64,000 nucleotides of DNA from JAKFWF01 sp963732635 (lineage in GTDB: Bacteria; Pseudomonadota; Alphaproteobacteria; Rhizobiales; Hyphomicrobiaceae), in assembly GCA_963732635.1 (NCBI GenBank), contig CAVTAL010000035.1, positions 124,001 to 188,000 of the forward strand, written 5' to 3'. This document shows, one piece after another, positions 9,312 to 18,032 of this stretch (position 1 is the first letter of the stretch; each line of letters begins with the position of its first letter). The translations under genes and the position numbers were made by a program. The notes beneath the pieces are model-generated. The model had not been told where the DNA came from and made no database searches. It saw nothing but the letters and a program-made list of their open reading frames with translations.

Positions 9312-11111
9312 ATGGCGCCGCTGGTCGACATCCGCGATCTGCGCATTGTGGCCCGCGCCGACAACGGGATCGAGACCGAGATCGTCAAGCGAGTGAGTTT
9401 CAGCGTCGACAAGGGAGAGGTCGTCGGCTTGATCGGCGAGTCGGGCTCCGGCAAGACCACGATCGCCCTGGCGGTACTCGGCTATACACGCTTCGGCTGT
9501 CGCATCGCATCGGGTTCGGTTAGGATCGGCGAAACGAACGTCACCGAACTCGACCGCAAAGGTCTGGCCAGCATCCGTGGCCGCCGCGTCGCATATATCG
9601 CACAGAGCGCCGCTGCCTCGTTCAATCCTTCGCGATCGATCATGGCGCAGGTGATTGAGAGCGCTTTGATTCACGGCACCGCGACGCAAACGGAAGCTGA
9701 GGCCAAGGCACGCGAATTGTTTCGGGCACTCGCGATCCCTGAGCCCGACGCCATCGGATCGCGTTATCCGCATCAGGTGTCCGGCGGACAGCTGCAACGC
9801 TTGATGGCGGCGATGGCGCTAATCACCGACCCGGAAGTCGTCATCTTCGACGAACCAACAACCGCACTGGACGTCACCACCCAGATTGAGGTGCTGAAGG
9901 CGTTCAAGTCGGCGATCCGCAACCGCAACACCACCGGCATCTACGTCACGCACGACCTAGCTGTGATCGCACAGATCGCCGACCGGATCGTCGTGCTGCG
10001 CGACGGCGCGGTGCGCGAGATCGGCGCCACCGCTAAACTGATTTCCAAGCCGGTCGACGACTACACCCGCAGCCTACTGGCGGCCGCCGAGCCGGCACGC
10101 CGCGACCTCGCACCTGCCAGTGCGCCAACAGCGACAACACTGATCGAAGTGGCCGGTCTGGTAGCTGGCTACGGAGGCCACGATGCCAACGGCAATCCCC
10201 GCTTGCCGGTGTTGCGCGACGTCAGCCTATCGATTGGTCGCGGCCAGGCGCTTGGCGTGATCGGTGAGTCCGGCAGCGGCAAGAGCACGTTGGCACGTGT
10301 CATCGCCGGACTGACTCCGCTGTCGCGCGGCACCGTGATGCTCGACGGCGAGTTGCTGCCGCCGGTTGTGCGTCAACGCAGCCGCGAGCACCTGCGCCGC
10401 GTGCAGATTGTTTTCCAAATGGCCGACACCGCGCTCAATCCGATGGTGAGCGTAGCCGAGATAATTGGCCGGCCGCTCACCTTCTACTTCAATATGAAAG
10501 GCGCCGAGCGCGAAGCCCGTGTGAGCGAATTGCTCGACCTAACCCGCCTGCCATCATCGATCCTGCTCCGGCGACCGAGCGACCTCTCTGGCGGACAAAA
10601 ACAACGGGTCAATCTGGCTCGCGCGCTCGCAGCCAAACCCGACTTGCTGTTGTGCGACGAGGTCACATCAGCACTCGACACCGTCGTCGCCGAAGCCATC
10701 CTGGATCTGCTGGTTGAACTTCGGCGCGAGCTGGGCCTGTCCTACATGTTCATCAGCCACGATTTGAAAACGGTGCGCGCCATCTGCGACGACGTGATGG
10801 TGCTCTATGCCGGCCGCAAGGTCGCGACGATGCCGGCTGACAAGACCGACGCGCCTGAGCAGCACCCCTACAGCCGCCTGTTGCTGAATTCGGTGCCGGC
10901 CCTCCAACAGGGGTGGCTTGAGCGCACCGGAATTGCGGCGCTTGCCGAAGAGCCAGAAGGCGGGTCGGCGGGGACCAGCAGCTGTCCGTTTTATCCCCGC
11001 TGCCCAATCCGCATGCCCGGCACCTGCGACCACTCGATGCCACCCACGCGCATCGTCGACGAGCGCACGTCGCTGGCATGCTTTCGCTCTGCAAAGGAAC
11101 TCATCGCCTGA
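9312..11111 (+). CDS. Dual ABC ATPase, DppD-DppF fusion
   Basis: 599 residues from ATG 9312, with GGAGG eight bases upstream; a TTG at 9297 is in frame but overlaps the previous gene. Two complete nucleotide-binding domains are fused. The first has Walker A GESGSGKTT, signature VSGGQLQR and Walker B VVIFDEPTTAL. The second has Walker A GESGSGKST, signature LSGGQKQR and Walker B LLLCDEVTSAL. The oligopeptide-transporter C-terminal motif is present (CPFYPRCPIRMPGTCD). It powers the importer whose permeases and binding protein lie directly upstream, and is the last gene of that operon. Confidence 0.92.
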   Translation: MAPLVDIRDLRIVARADNGIETEIVKRVSFSVDKGEVVGLIGESGSGKTTIALAVLGYTRFGCRIASGSVRIGETNVTELDRKGLASIRGRRVAYIAQSAAASFNPSRSIMAQVIESALIHGTATQTEAEAKARELFRALAIPEPDAIGSRYPHQVSGGQLQRLMAAMALITDPEVVIFDEPTTALDVTTQIEVLKAFKSAIRNRNTTGIYVTHDLAVIAQIADRIVVLRDGAVREIGATAKLISKPVDDYTRSLLAAAEPARRDLAPASAPTATTLIEVAGLVAGYGGHDANGNPRLPVLRDVSLSIGRGQALGVIGESGSGKSTLARVIAGLTPLSRGTVMLDGELLPPVVRQRSREHLRRVQIVFQMADTALNPMVSVAEIIGRPLTFYFNMKGAEREARVSELLDLTRLPSSILLRRPSDLSGGQKQRVNLARALAAKPDLLLCDEVTSALDTVVAEAILDLLVELRRELGLSYMFISHDLKTVRAICDDVMVLYAGRKVATMPADKTDAPEQHPYSRLLLNSVPALQQGWLERTGIAALAEEPEGGSAGTSSCPFYPRCPIRMPGTCDHSMPPTRIVDERTSLACFRSAKELIA

Positions 11112-11252
11112 CTGGGGCTGCCATCGCCCGCCGCGACAATTGACCTGAAATCACCGGTGAAGCATCCCGATCCTGTCAGCTTGCGGTAACGCGGCGGGAG
11201 CTATGTGTCGTGCACTGCATCAGGCGGATGCGTGAACGATCGAGTCCGGGAT

Positions 11253-12404
11253 ATGACGGTTCAGCTTCTAGACCCAATACAGTCGGACGAGCCGCGCCCA
11301 GGCGATGAAATCGCCGTGTGGGATATCGGCGTACGCCTTTTCCACTGGTCATTGGTGATCGTAGTTGCAACCGCGCTTGCCACCGGCTTTCTCGCCCCGC
11401 GCAATTGGATCGACATCCACGTAATTGCCGGCACCGTGATCGCCGCATTGCTGTTGTACCGGATCGTCTGGGGCTTCCTCGGCTCGACCTACGCTCGCTT
11501 CGGCAGCTTCGTCGTCGGCCCCATCACGGCCGTGCAGCATGCCTTTGATCTAGCACGTGGCCGCGGGCATCGGCATGTCGGACACAATCCCGTTGGCACC
11601 ATGATGATCCTTGGACTGCTCGCCGCCGTATTGGCGCTGACGGTGACCGGAGTCCTGGCTCTCGCGGGTGTCATCAAGGAAGGCCCGCTCGCGCCATTCA
11701 CGTCATACACCGCCGGCAACATCGCCAAGGAAATCCACGAACTCTTGGCGTTCGGGCTGCTGGGGCTGATCGGCTTGCACTTGATTGGCGTCGTAATGGA
11801 GAGCCTACGGACCCGCGAAAATCTAGTTCGCGGCATGGTGAACGGTCGCAAACACGTGACCGCCGACGATCATAAGGCGGCTGCGGTCGAAGCACGACCA
11901 ATGGCAGCCGGCATGCTTGCCGTCATCTCGATTGTGGTCGTTGGCGCCGGGGTTTGGCATTGGTCGGCACAACCGGCACTAGGCGTGCCGATGGTGGCGC
12001 TCGATCCTCTGTATGTGAAGGAATGTTCCGCCTGCCACACCGCCCACCACCCAAGCCTGGCACCAACATCGACATGGAACGCGATTATGGCCGGGCTCGG
12101 CGACCACTTCGGTGACAACGCCACCCTCGAACCGGCACAAGCCGACGCGATAGCGGCATACCTGTTCCGCAACAGCGCCCAAGCGTTCGACACCAAGGCA
12201 GCCAACCGCCTGCGAATGTCTGATCCAGCCGGCTCATCACGACTTACCGAGACGCCTGGTTGGAAACGTTTGCATCGACACGTCGACGCCGCGGCATTCA
12301 AACAGCCGAAAGTGGCCGGCAAGCTCAACTGCGCCGCCTGTCATGGCGATGCCGCCAGCGGACGCTTCAACCCCAGATCGATCGCAATACCAAAGGAGAA
12401 CTAG
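11253..12404 (+). CDS. Cytochrome b561 fused to a diheme cytochrome c (DHC) domain
   Basis: 383 residues from ATG 11253 (a GTG at 11232 is an alternative). Residues 10-200 form a b561-type four-helix membrane domain with spaced His ligands (RLFHWSLVI, IDIHVIAGT, EIHELLAFGLLGLIGLHL). Another membrane span follows near 225, then a periplasmic c-type domain with CSACH and CAACH haem sites. The segment KECSACHTAHHPSLAP...GDHFGDNATLE closely resembles the separate DHC encoded two genes downstream. It probably carries electrons between the quinone pool and the soluble SHP and DHC cytochromes of the same operon. The SHP start lies one base after its stop. Confidence 0.88.
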   Translation: MTVQLLDPIQSDEPRPGDEIAVWDIGVRLFHWSLVIVVATALATGFLAPRNWIDIHVIAGTVIAALLLYRIVWGFLGSTYARFGSFVVGPITAVQHAFDLARGRGHRHVGHNPVGTMMILGLLAAVLALTVTGVLALAGVIKEGPLAPFTSYTAGNIAKEIHELLAFGLLGLIGLHLIGVVMESLRTRENLVRGMVNGRKHVTADDHKAAAVEARPMAAGMLAVISIVVVGAGVWHWSAQPALGVPMVALDPLYVKECSACHTAHHPSLAPTSTWNAIMAGLGDHFGDNATLEPAQADAIAAYLFRNSAQAFDTKAANRLRMSDPAGSSRLTETPGWKRLHRHVDAAAFKQPKVAGKLNCAACHGDAASGRFNPRSIAIPKEN

Positions 12405-12405
12405 A

Positions 12406-12837
12406 ATGACTTCGAGATCGCTTCCATTGCTCACGGCCAGCATTGCACTCGCCGCGACCACCATCGCTGCCGTCGCCGCTATGTCACCGGCTCAAAAGTC
12501 GGTTTTCGACCAACATCTCGCAACCGCAAAGGCCGCCAACCCGGCATTTGCAGGATTCTCGGCCGAACGGGGACGCGCCTTTTTCCAGGGCAACCACATC
12601 GGCGGCAAACCCAATTCGCCGTCGTGCACATCTTGTCACACCGCCAATCCCGCCAAAGTCGGCAAGACGCGCGCCGGAAAGACGATCGAGCCGATGGCCG
12701 CGTCCGTCAATCCGAACCGGTTCACAAACCCGGCCGATGTCGAGAAATGGTTCAAGCGCAACTGCGGCGATGTGCTCGGTCGCGAATGCTCGATTAACGA
12801 GAAGGGTGACGTCCTCGCCTACCTGCTCGGCCTCTAA
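12406..12837 (+). CDS. SHP-type monohaem cytochrome c (DUF1924-like)
   Basis: 143 residues from ATG 12406, with AAGGAG upstream. A signal peptide (about 1-26, ending VAAM) is followed by a small c-type cytochrome with one haem site, CTSCH, the GRAFF...GGKPNSPSC segment and VNPNRFTNPADVEKWFKRNC, typical of the sphaeroides haem protein family. Two further Cys (NCGDVLGREC) match the disulphide of SHP. SHP has a high-spin haem that binds oxygen and nitrogenous ligands; its physiological role is unsettled. Genes for a b-type cytochrome and DHC flank it, as in known shp clusters. Confidence 0.85.
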   Translation: MTSRSLPLLTASIALAATTIAAVAAMSPAQKSVFDQHLATAKAANPAFAGFSAERGRAFFQGNHIGGKPNSPSCTSCHTANPAKVGKTRAGKTIEPMAASVNPNRFTNPADVEKWFKRNCGDVLGRECSINEKGDVLAYLLGL

Positions 12838-12867
12838 CCATCAGCAATACCCCGAAGGACTACGATC

Positions 12868-13365
12868 ATGATCACCACCAAGCGACACGCTGCCCTTGTC
12901 GCCGTTATCGGCGCCGGCCTAGTTCTGCAATTCAGCTTACCGAGCCTTGCCGACGGCATGCGAACGCCGCCGGTGAACAATGCCGTGGTCGCCAAGGAAT
13001 GCAGCGCCTGCCATATGCTCTACCCAGCAGGCCTGCTACCGGCTCGGTCCTGGGGGCTACTTGTGCGTGATCTCAAGGATCACTTCGGCGACAATGCCGA
13101 ACTCGACGCCGAAACGTCACAGCAGGTGCTCAGCTATCTTGCCGCCAACGCCGCCGATCAGACGGGCCGGAATCCGAAAGTATTGCGCGGCCTGCCCACT
13201 GCCGCCGAACCGGCACGGATCACCGATCTGCCTTGGTGGAAGCGCAAGCACGAGAAAAAGTCCCGCACATCACCTGCAACGCTCACGCGGAAGGGCGCAA
13301 AGTTCAAGGGCGACTGCGTCGCGTGCCACAAAGAGGCCGTGCAGGGCTTCTTCGACGAGGATTGA
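12868..13365 (+). CDS. Periplasmic diheme cytochrome c (DHC)
   Basis: 165 residues with a signal peptide (about 1-29, ending LADG). Two c-type haem sites, CSACH near residue 46 and CVACH near 151, lie at the two ends of the protein as in DHC. It is the electron donor expected for SHP. The first half is clearly related to the C-terminal domain of the b561 fusion protein upstream (shared KECSACH and DHFGDNA). It converges on the histidine kinase gene with one base between stop codons. Confidence 0.87.
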   Translation: MITTKRHAALVAVIGAGLVLQFSLPSLADGMRTPPVNNAVVAKECSACHMLYPAGLLPARSWGLLVRDLKDHFGDNAELDAETSQQVLSYLAANAADQTGRNPKVLRGLPTAAEPARITDLPWWKRKHEKKSRTSPATLTRKGAKFKGDCVACHKEAVQGFFDED

Positions 13366-13366
13366 T

Positions 13367-14734
13367 CTAGTCGAGTGCTCGAGCCAGCGGGATCGAAATA
13401 TGCACTGACAGTCCACCGATTGCGGCACGATCGAGCCTGATCGTGCCGCCGTGGGCTTCGACCATCTTGGTCACGATCGACAGGCCAAGACCGCTGCCTG
13501 CGGTCGTTTCGTCAAGCCGACGACCACGCTTCAAGGCAGCGGCCTCGGTACCAGGCGCAATCCCGGGACCATCGTCGTCAACGGTCAATATCAAGGCGTG
13601 CCCGTGAGATGCAGCCTTTATCACCACCCGGGATGTCGCCCACTTCGCGGCATTGTCGGCCAGATTGCCGACCATTTCGAGCAGATCGTTCTCGTCGCCC
13701 GGAAACACTGTGGCCGGATCGATATCGTTCTCCCAGCGCAACCCGCGATCGGCCGCGATCCGCTGCAATGCCCTGGTCACGCGATCGACGATCGGCTTGA
13801 CCGAGATCGACGCACGGCCAACTGCTGAACTGCCAGCCGTTCGCGCCAAAGCCAACTCGCGCTGGACATGTCGGCTCATTACGTCGACCTGAGCATCAAT
13901 TTCCTTGGCATTGTCGCTGCGGCCATCCCGGGCGAGATCTCGCGATACCGCCGACATCACTGACAGAGGCGTCTTAAATCCGTGCGCCAGATCGCTCGCC
14001 CGCTCACGCGCCCGCTCGATATTGCGCTGCTCGCGTTCCAGCAGCGCATTCATGTCGTCAACCAACGGCTTCACTTCGGTCGGGAATTGCCCTTCCACGC
14101 GCCGACTGCCACCCTCGCGCACCTTGTTCAGAGCGCTTCGAAGTGCCGCCAACGGCCGCAAGCCGACCTGTACCTGCAGCCACAACGCGGCCAGTAGCGC
14201 GAGCCCAAGGACCATCAGCGAAGTGAAGAGTACTTTGCGAAACTCGGCGCCGGCCTTCTCGATTTCGCTGCGATCAAGGGCGACGCTCAATCGAACCGAT
14301 TGCGGTCTTGAATCCGGACCAATGGCCAGCGCCCGCTCGATCAGTCGCAGTTGTGTATGACCGGGGCCAGGCACTTCATGCCGATGAACCACGCCATCGG
14401 GCAAATGATCATCCGGCAAGATCAAGACCTGATCCCACAAAGAGCGTGAGCGCTGTCTGGTGCCGGCTGGCTGATCGACCTGCCAGTAGAGCCCGCTACC
14501 CGGCACATCGAACCGCGGATCGGCGGGCGGCACGACTACCTGCAATGATCCGTCTGGCCCGAACTCAAGTGCGGCGGCGATCTGGTTCAGGTGATTCATC
14601 AATTCGGCATCGGCGCGAACCTCGACGTGCTGGGTGAAAATTCGAGCCAGCATGACCCCGGAAATCGCTAGCGCTATCGCAACCCCGCATGCGGCGGCGC
14701 CGATCAACCGGAGGCGCAGCGAGCCGATTGCCAA
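13367..14734 (-). CDS. Sensor histidine kinase of OmpR-partner type
   Basis: 455 residues. Membrane spans at about 11-31 and 170-190 enclose a periplasmic sensing domain of roughly 140 residues. A HAMP-like linker and the phosphoacceptor box DLAHGFKTPLSVM (His251) follow. The ATPase domain shows the N-box NLADNAAKWA, G1 VDDDGPGIAP and G2 GSGLGLSIV. The domain plan resembles PhoQ-type kinases. Its gene follows the response regulator with a three-base gap, and the operon converges on the SHP cytochrome operon, so control of those cytochromes is plausible but inferred. Confidence 0.92.
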   Translation of the reverse strand: MAIGSLRLRLIGAAACGVAIALAISGVMLARIFTQHVEVRADAELMNHLNQIAAALEFGPDGSLQVVVPPADPRFDVPGSGLYWQVDQPAGTRQRSRSLWDQVLILPDDHLPDGVVHRHEVPGPGHTQLRLIERALAIGPDSRPQSVRLSVALDRSEIEKAGAEFRKVLFTSLMVLGLALLAALWLQVQVGLRPLAALRSALNKVREGGSRRVEGQFPTEVKPLVDDMNALLEREQRNIERARERASDLAHGFKTPLSVMSAVSRDLARDGRSDNAKEIDAQVDVMSRHVQRELALARTAGSSAVGRASISVKPIVDRVTRALQRIAADRGLRWENDIDPATVFPGDENDLLEMVGNLADNAAKWATSRVVIKAASHGHALILTVDDDGPGIAPGTEAAALKRGRRLDETTAGSGLGLSIVTKMVEAHGGTIRLDRAAIGGLSVHISIPLARALD

Positions 14735-14737
14735 AGC

Positions 14738-15397
14738 CTATTCGCCCCCTACCATGTAGCCGTGCCCGCGTTTCGTCTGAATGAAGTCCGCGCCAAGCTT
14801 TTTGCGCAATCGGGCAATCAGCACCTCAATGGCATTGCTGTCGTGCTGGAAATCCTGAGAATAGATGTGCTCGCTCAATTCGCCTTGCGACACCACGCGC
14901 CCGCGATTGTTCATTAGATAGCCAACACAGCGAAACTCAAGTTGGGTCAACGTCTGTTTGCGACCATCGACCGTGACGTCGCGCTGTCGCGTATCGAGCG
15001 TCACGTCGCCAACCTTGATAACCGCGTCAGCATTCCCAGCGGCACGTCGGATGATCGACCTAAGACGGGCCAGCAACTCCTCCATCCGGAACGGTTTGGT
15101 CAGATAGTCATCAGCGCCTGCGTCAATGCCATCGACCTTGTCGCGCCAGCTGTCGCGCGCGGTCAGCGCCAGAACGGGCATCGTTCGATGTGCCTCGCGC
15201 CAACGCCGCAGCACAGTCATGCCGTCGAGTTTCGGCAACCCCAGGTCAAGCACGACCGCGTCGTAGTCCTCAGTGTCGCCCTTGAACCAAGCGTCCTCGC
15301 CGTCAGCAGAGCGCTCGACAACATAGCCGGCGTCCACCAGCGCGCGCTGCAGGTCGGCCGCGATCACATCCTCGTCTTCGACGATCAGGATACGCAT
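14738..15397 (-). CDS. OmpR-family response regulator
   Basis: 219 residues. The receiver domain starts MRILIVEDED (acidic pocket), has phosphoacceptor Asp51 in VVLDLGLPKLDG, the Thr of LALTARD, and the Lys of YLTKPF. A winged-helix DNA-binding domain follows (LTQLEFRCVGYLMNN, then IEVLIARLRKKLGADFIQT). It is co-transcribed with the kinase downstream and the PepSY gene five bases upstream. The likely targets are the facing cytochrome operon or the unit itself. Confidence 0.93.
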   Translation of the reverse strand: MRILIVEDEDVIAADLQRALVDAGYVVERSADGEDAWFKGDTEDYDAVVLDLGLPKLDGMTVLRRWREAHRTMPVLALTARDSWRDKVDGIDAGADDYLTKPFRMEELLARLRSIIRRAAGNADAVIKVGDVTLDTRQRDVTVDGRKQTLTQLEFRCVGYLMNNRGRVVSQGELSEHIYSQDFQHDSNAIEVLIARLRKKLGADFIQTKRGHGYMVGGE

Positions 15398-15402
15398 GCC
15401 GC

Positions 15403-15735
15403 CTACTCGACCTTCAGCACTTCAAGCGATCCAGCATCGATATAGATCTCGCGCACGCGCCCCTTGTCGGCGATGATTTTCAGTTCGTAGATGACCCTGC
15501 CGCGCTTGCGGTCGACTTCGATGCGAATCACTCGGCCCGGCATGTTCCGTTCGGCAACCGCCAATATTTCCGCAAGCGGGCGAATTTCACCTTTCTTGAC
15601 TGCTTCGAGCACTTGATCCTGATCAAATTTCGACGGCTTGCCATCCGCCAGACTCGGCGCCGCAAAAATAGCCACCGCGACGAAGAGCATCGCGATCCTG
15701 GCGACAATATAACGCTGTGCAAGTACGGTCTTCAT
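15403..15735 (-). CDS. Small exported PepSY-domain protein
   Basis: 110 residues from the second Met (MKTVLAQRY; an ATG at 15762 adds nine residues). A signal peptide ends near SLADG. The mature part is a single PepSY domain: QVLEAVKKGEIRPLAEIL, then RVIRIEVDRKRGRVIYELK and a closing VREIYIDAGSLEVL. Small PepSY proteins often head two-component operons and are thought to modulate the sensor from the periplasm. That fits this gene's place before the regulator and kinase. Confidence 0.85.
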   Translation of the reverse strand: MKTVLAQRYIVARIAMLFVAVAIFAAPSLADGKPSKFDQDQVLEAVKKGEIRPLAEILAVAERNMPGRVIRIEVDRKRGRVIYELKIIADKGRVREIYIDAGSLEVLKVE

Positions 15736-16025
15736 TTTGGCACACCTAGCCTTCCCAAGCACTTACCATTCCACAAACTTGCTGACACGAACATTACGCA
15801 ATCGGTCCCGACTCCAGTATTCGGCCACCAAGGTATCATCAACAGCGAAAAATGCCGCGCATCGGAACCGCCGGCCCCGTCAATTGCACATCGGACATAG
15901 TCCAAAGGCAGCCATTGAACGGGTTCGGGTTTCGGGCTAACGAACCCTGGCAAACTTACCTTCCAGCGCTTGGCGATGCCGCCCGCGGGGCCGCATCCAG
16001 CGCAATTCTCAGGAGAATGACGCCC

Positions 16026-16994
16026 ATGGCTCGTACCAAGATCGCACTGATCGGCTCCGGCCAGATCGGCGGCACGTTGGCCCTTCTCGCCGGCCTCAAG
16101 GAACTCGGCGATATCGTCATGTGCGACATGATGGAAGGCACCGCCAAGGGCAAGGCGCTCGACCTGGCTCAGACCGCCGCCATCGAAGGCTTCAATGCCA
16201 AGCTGTCAGGCGCTGGCGTCGCCTCCTACGAAGCGATCAAAGGTGCTGACGTCTGTATCGTCACCGCTGGCGTGCCACGCAAGCCCGGCATGAGCCGCGA
16301 CGATCTGATCGGCATCAATCTCAAGGTCATGGAGCAGGTCGGCGCCGGCATCGCCCAGTACGCGCCCAACGCCTTCGTGATCTGCATCACCAACCCGCTC
16401 GACGCCATGGTTTGGGCGCTGCAGAAGTTCTCTGGGCTCCCCGCCAACAAGGTCGTCGGCATGGCCGGCGTGCTCGACAGCGCCCGCTTCGCCTGTTTCC
16501 TGGCCGAAGCCGCCGGCGTGTCGATCGAGGACGTGCGGGCAATGACGCTCGGCGGCCACGGCGACGACATGGTGCCCATGGTGCGCTACTCGACAATCGG
16601 TGGCGTGCCGTTGCCCGATTGCGTCAAGCTCGGCATGTTCAGCCAGGAACAGCTCGACGCCATGATCAAGCGCACTCGCGGCGGCGGCGGCGAGATTGTC
16701 GGCCTGCTCGGCAACGGCTCGGCGTTCTATGCACCGGCCGCCTCGGCGATCGCCATGGCCGAGAGCTACCTCAAGGACAAGAAGCGCGTGCTGCCCTGCG
16801 CCGCCCATCTAGACGGCCAGTATGGCGTCAAGAACATGTATGTCGGCGTGCCGGTTGTAATCGGTGCCAACGGCGTCGAGCGCGTGCTCGATCTGGCACT
16901 GGATGCCGGCGAAAAGGCGATGTTCGAGAAGTCTGTCGCCGCCGTCAACGTGCTGGTCGACGCCTGCAAGGCCATTGCTCCGGCTTTGGCATAA
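16026..16994 (+). CDS. mdh: Malate dehydrogenase (NAD-dependent)
   Basis: 322 residues from ATG 16026; AGGAG lies at 16011-16015, and the start is fixed by the conserved MARTKIALIGSGQIGG. It interconverts malate and oxaloacetate in the citric acid cycle. The NAD-binding Rossmann loop is GSGQIGG, substrate-binding Arg residues are in PRKPGMSRDDL, ITNPLDAMVW is conserved, and the catalytic His is in GGHGDDMVP. This is the lactate-dehydrogenase-like class used by alphaproteobacteria. It stands alone rather than next to sucCD. Confidence 0.95.
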   Translation: MARTKIALIGSGQIGGTLALLAGLKELGDIVMCDMMEGTAKGKALDLAQTAAIEGFNAKLSGAGVASYEAIKGADVCIVTAGVPRKPGMSRDDLIGINLKVMEQVGAGIAQYAPNAFVICITNPLDAMVWALQKFSGLPANKVVGMAGVLDSARFACFLAEAAGVSIEDVRAMTLGGHGDDMVPMVRYSTIGGVPLPDCVKLGMFSQEQLDAMIKRTRGGGGEIVGLLGNGSAFYAPAASAIAMAESYLKDKKRVLPCAAHLDGQYGVKNMYVGVPVVIGANGVERVLDLALDAGEKAMFEKSVAAVNVLVDACKAIAPALA

Positions 16995-17096
16995 ACGCCA
17001 AAGCCTTTTCCTGCTGGTCGCGGGCGACTCCCCTTGGCTGGGGAGCCGGCCGCCCGCGACGGGACGTTGCAACGAGTTCGAGTCAGGAGTTTTCCT

Positions 17097-17480
17097 ATGT
17101 CCAAGCGCGCGATCGAGACCCCGAAGGCAAAGGCTGTCGGTCCTTATTCGATGGCCATCGAGGCCGGTGATTTCGTCTATCTGTCGGGCCAAACACCGAT
17201 GGACCCGGCAACTGGCAAGCTCGTGCAATCCGACATTGGTGCCGAGACCAAGCAGTGCCTGGCAAACTTGCAGGCCGTACTTGAAGCCGCTGGCCTCGAC
17301 TTTTCGCACGTAGTGAAGTCCAACGTTTTCTTGACCAACATGAGCGACTTCGGCGCCATGAATGACGTCTACAAGACCCATTTCCCGGCACCGTTCCCGG
17401 CCCGCTCGACGGTCGCGGTCGCAGCCCTGCCGCTCGGCGCCCGCGTCGAAATTGAACTCGTCGCCTACCGTGGCAAATGA
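17097..17480 (+). CDS. RidA family reactive-intermediate deaminase
   Basis: 127 residues from ATG 17097 behind CAGGAG. The YjgF/YER057c/UK114 fold is seen in AVGPYSMAIEAGDFVYLSGQ, the middle QCLANLQAVLEAAG and the ending RVEIELVAYRG with its preceding PARSTVAVAALP. RidA proteins hydrolyse enamine/imine products of PLP enzymes, protecting the cell. The Arg of the PARS segment, which binds the substrate carboxylate, is present. The next gene starts eight bases after its stop. Confidence 0.92.
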   Translation: MSKRAIETPKAKAVGPYSMAIEAGDFVYLSGQTPMDPATGKLVQSDIGAETKQCLANLQAVLEAAGLDFSHVVKSNVFLTNMSDFGAMNDVYKTHFPAPFPARSTVAVAALPLGARVEIELVAYRGK

Positions 17481-17487
17481 GGCTGCG

Positions 17488-17940
17488 ATGAAGCGTCTGT
17501 CCGCTGCGGCGCTTACAGTCCTCACGTTAAGTTCGACGGCTGGCGCTGCGGACTTACCGCAATGGGTCAAAGGGCCGGTCTCCGGCCTCGTGTTCGGCTG
17601 CGAGGAAGCCAAGCAGAAGGCGCCGAAGCCGGCAGCCTATGTCACCCAAGGCGACCTCGACGGCGACGGCAAGCCAGACTACGTCGTCGAAATCGCCAAG
17701 GGTTGCCAAGCCAATCGCGACCTCTATTGCAACGACGAAGGTTGCCTGATCGACCTCTACGTGTCGACGAATTACGGCCAGATGGGCTCGTTCAAGGTCA
17801 AGTCATTCAAGATCGGCCGCCACGGCACCAAGCCAGCGTTGTACATCATCAAAGCAGGTGCCGCCTGCGCCAAGGAACCCAGCGGCGTTTGCAGCGAGAC
17901 GCTGATCTTCAATGGCGAGAAGTTTACCAAGGCGCCATGA
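17488..17940 (+). CDS. Hypothetical exported protein with a Ca-binding-like DxDGDG loop
   Basis: 150 residues from ATG 17488. The signal peptide MKRLSAAALTVLTLSSTAGAA is followed by a mature domain with GDLDGDGKPDYVVEIAKGC, which resembles the FG-GAP/EF-hand-like calcium loop. Six Cys residues in the mature part (for example RDLYCNDEGCLIDLY and AACAKEPSGVCSE) suggest periplasmic disulphides. I do not recognise a named family. It lies directly after ridA and is probably co-transcribed. Confidence 0.65.
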   Translation: MKRLSAAALTVLTLSSTAGAADLPQWVKGPVSGLVFGCEEAKQKAPKPAAYVTQGDLDGDGKPDYVVEIAKGCQANRDLYCNDEGCLIDLYVSTNYGQMGSFKVKSFKIGRHGTKPALYIIKAGAACAKEPSGVCSETLIFNGEKFTKAP

Positions 17941-18032
17941 ATTCGCGCCAAGCTTCTTCGCGCACACCATGGACTTTGCAATCGATTTGCCTGATGCTCC
18001 CCATCAACGGACCGCGCCAAGCGGCATAACCG

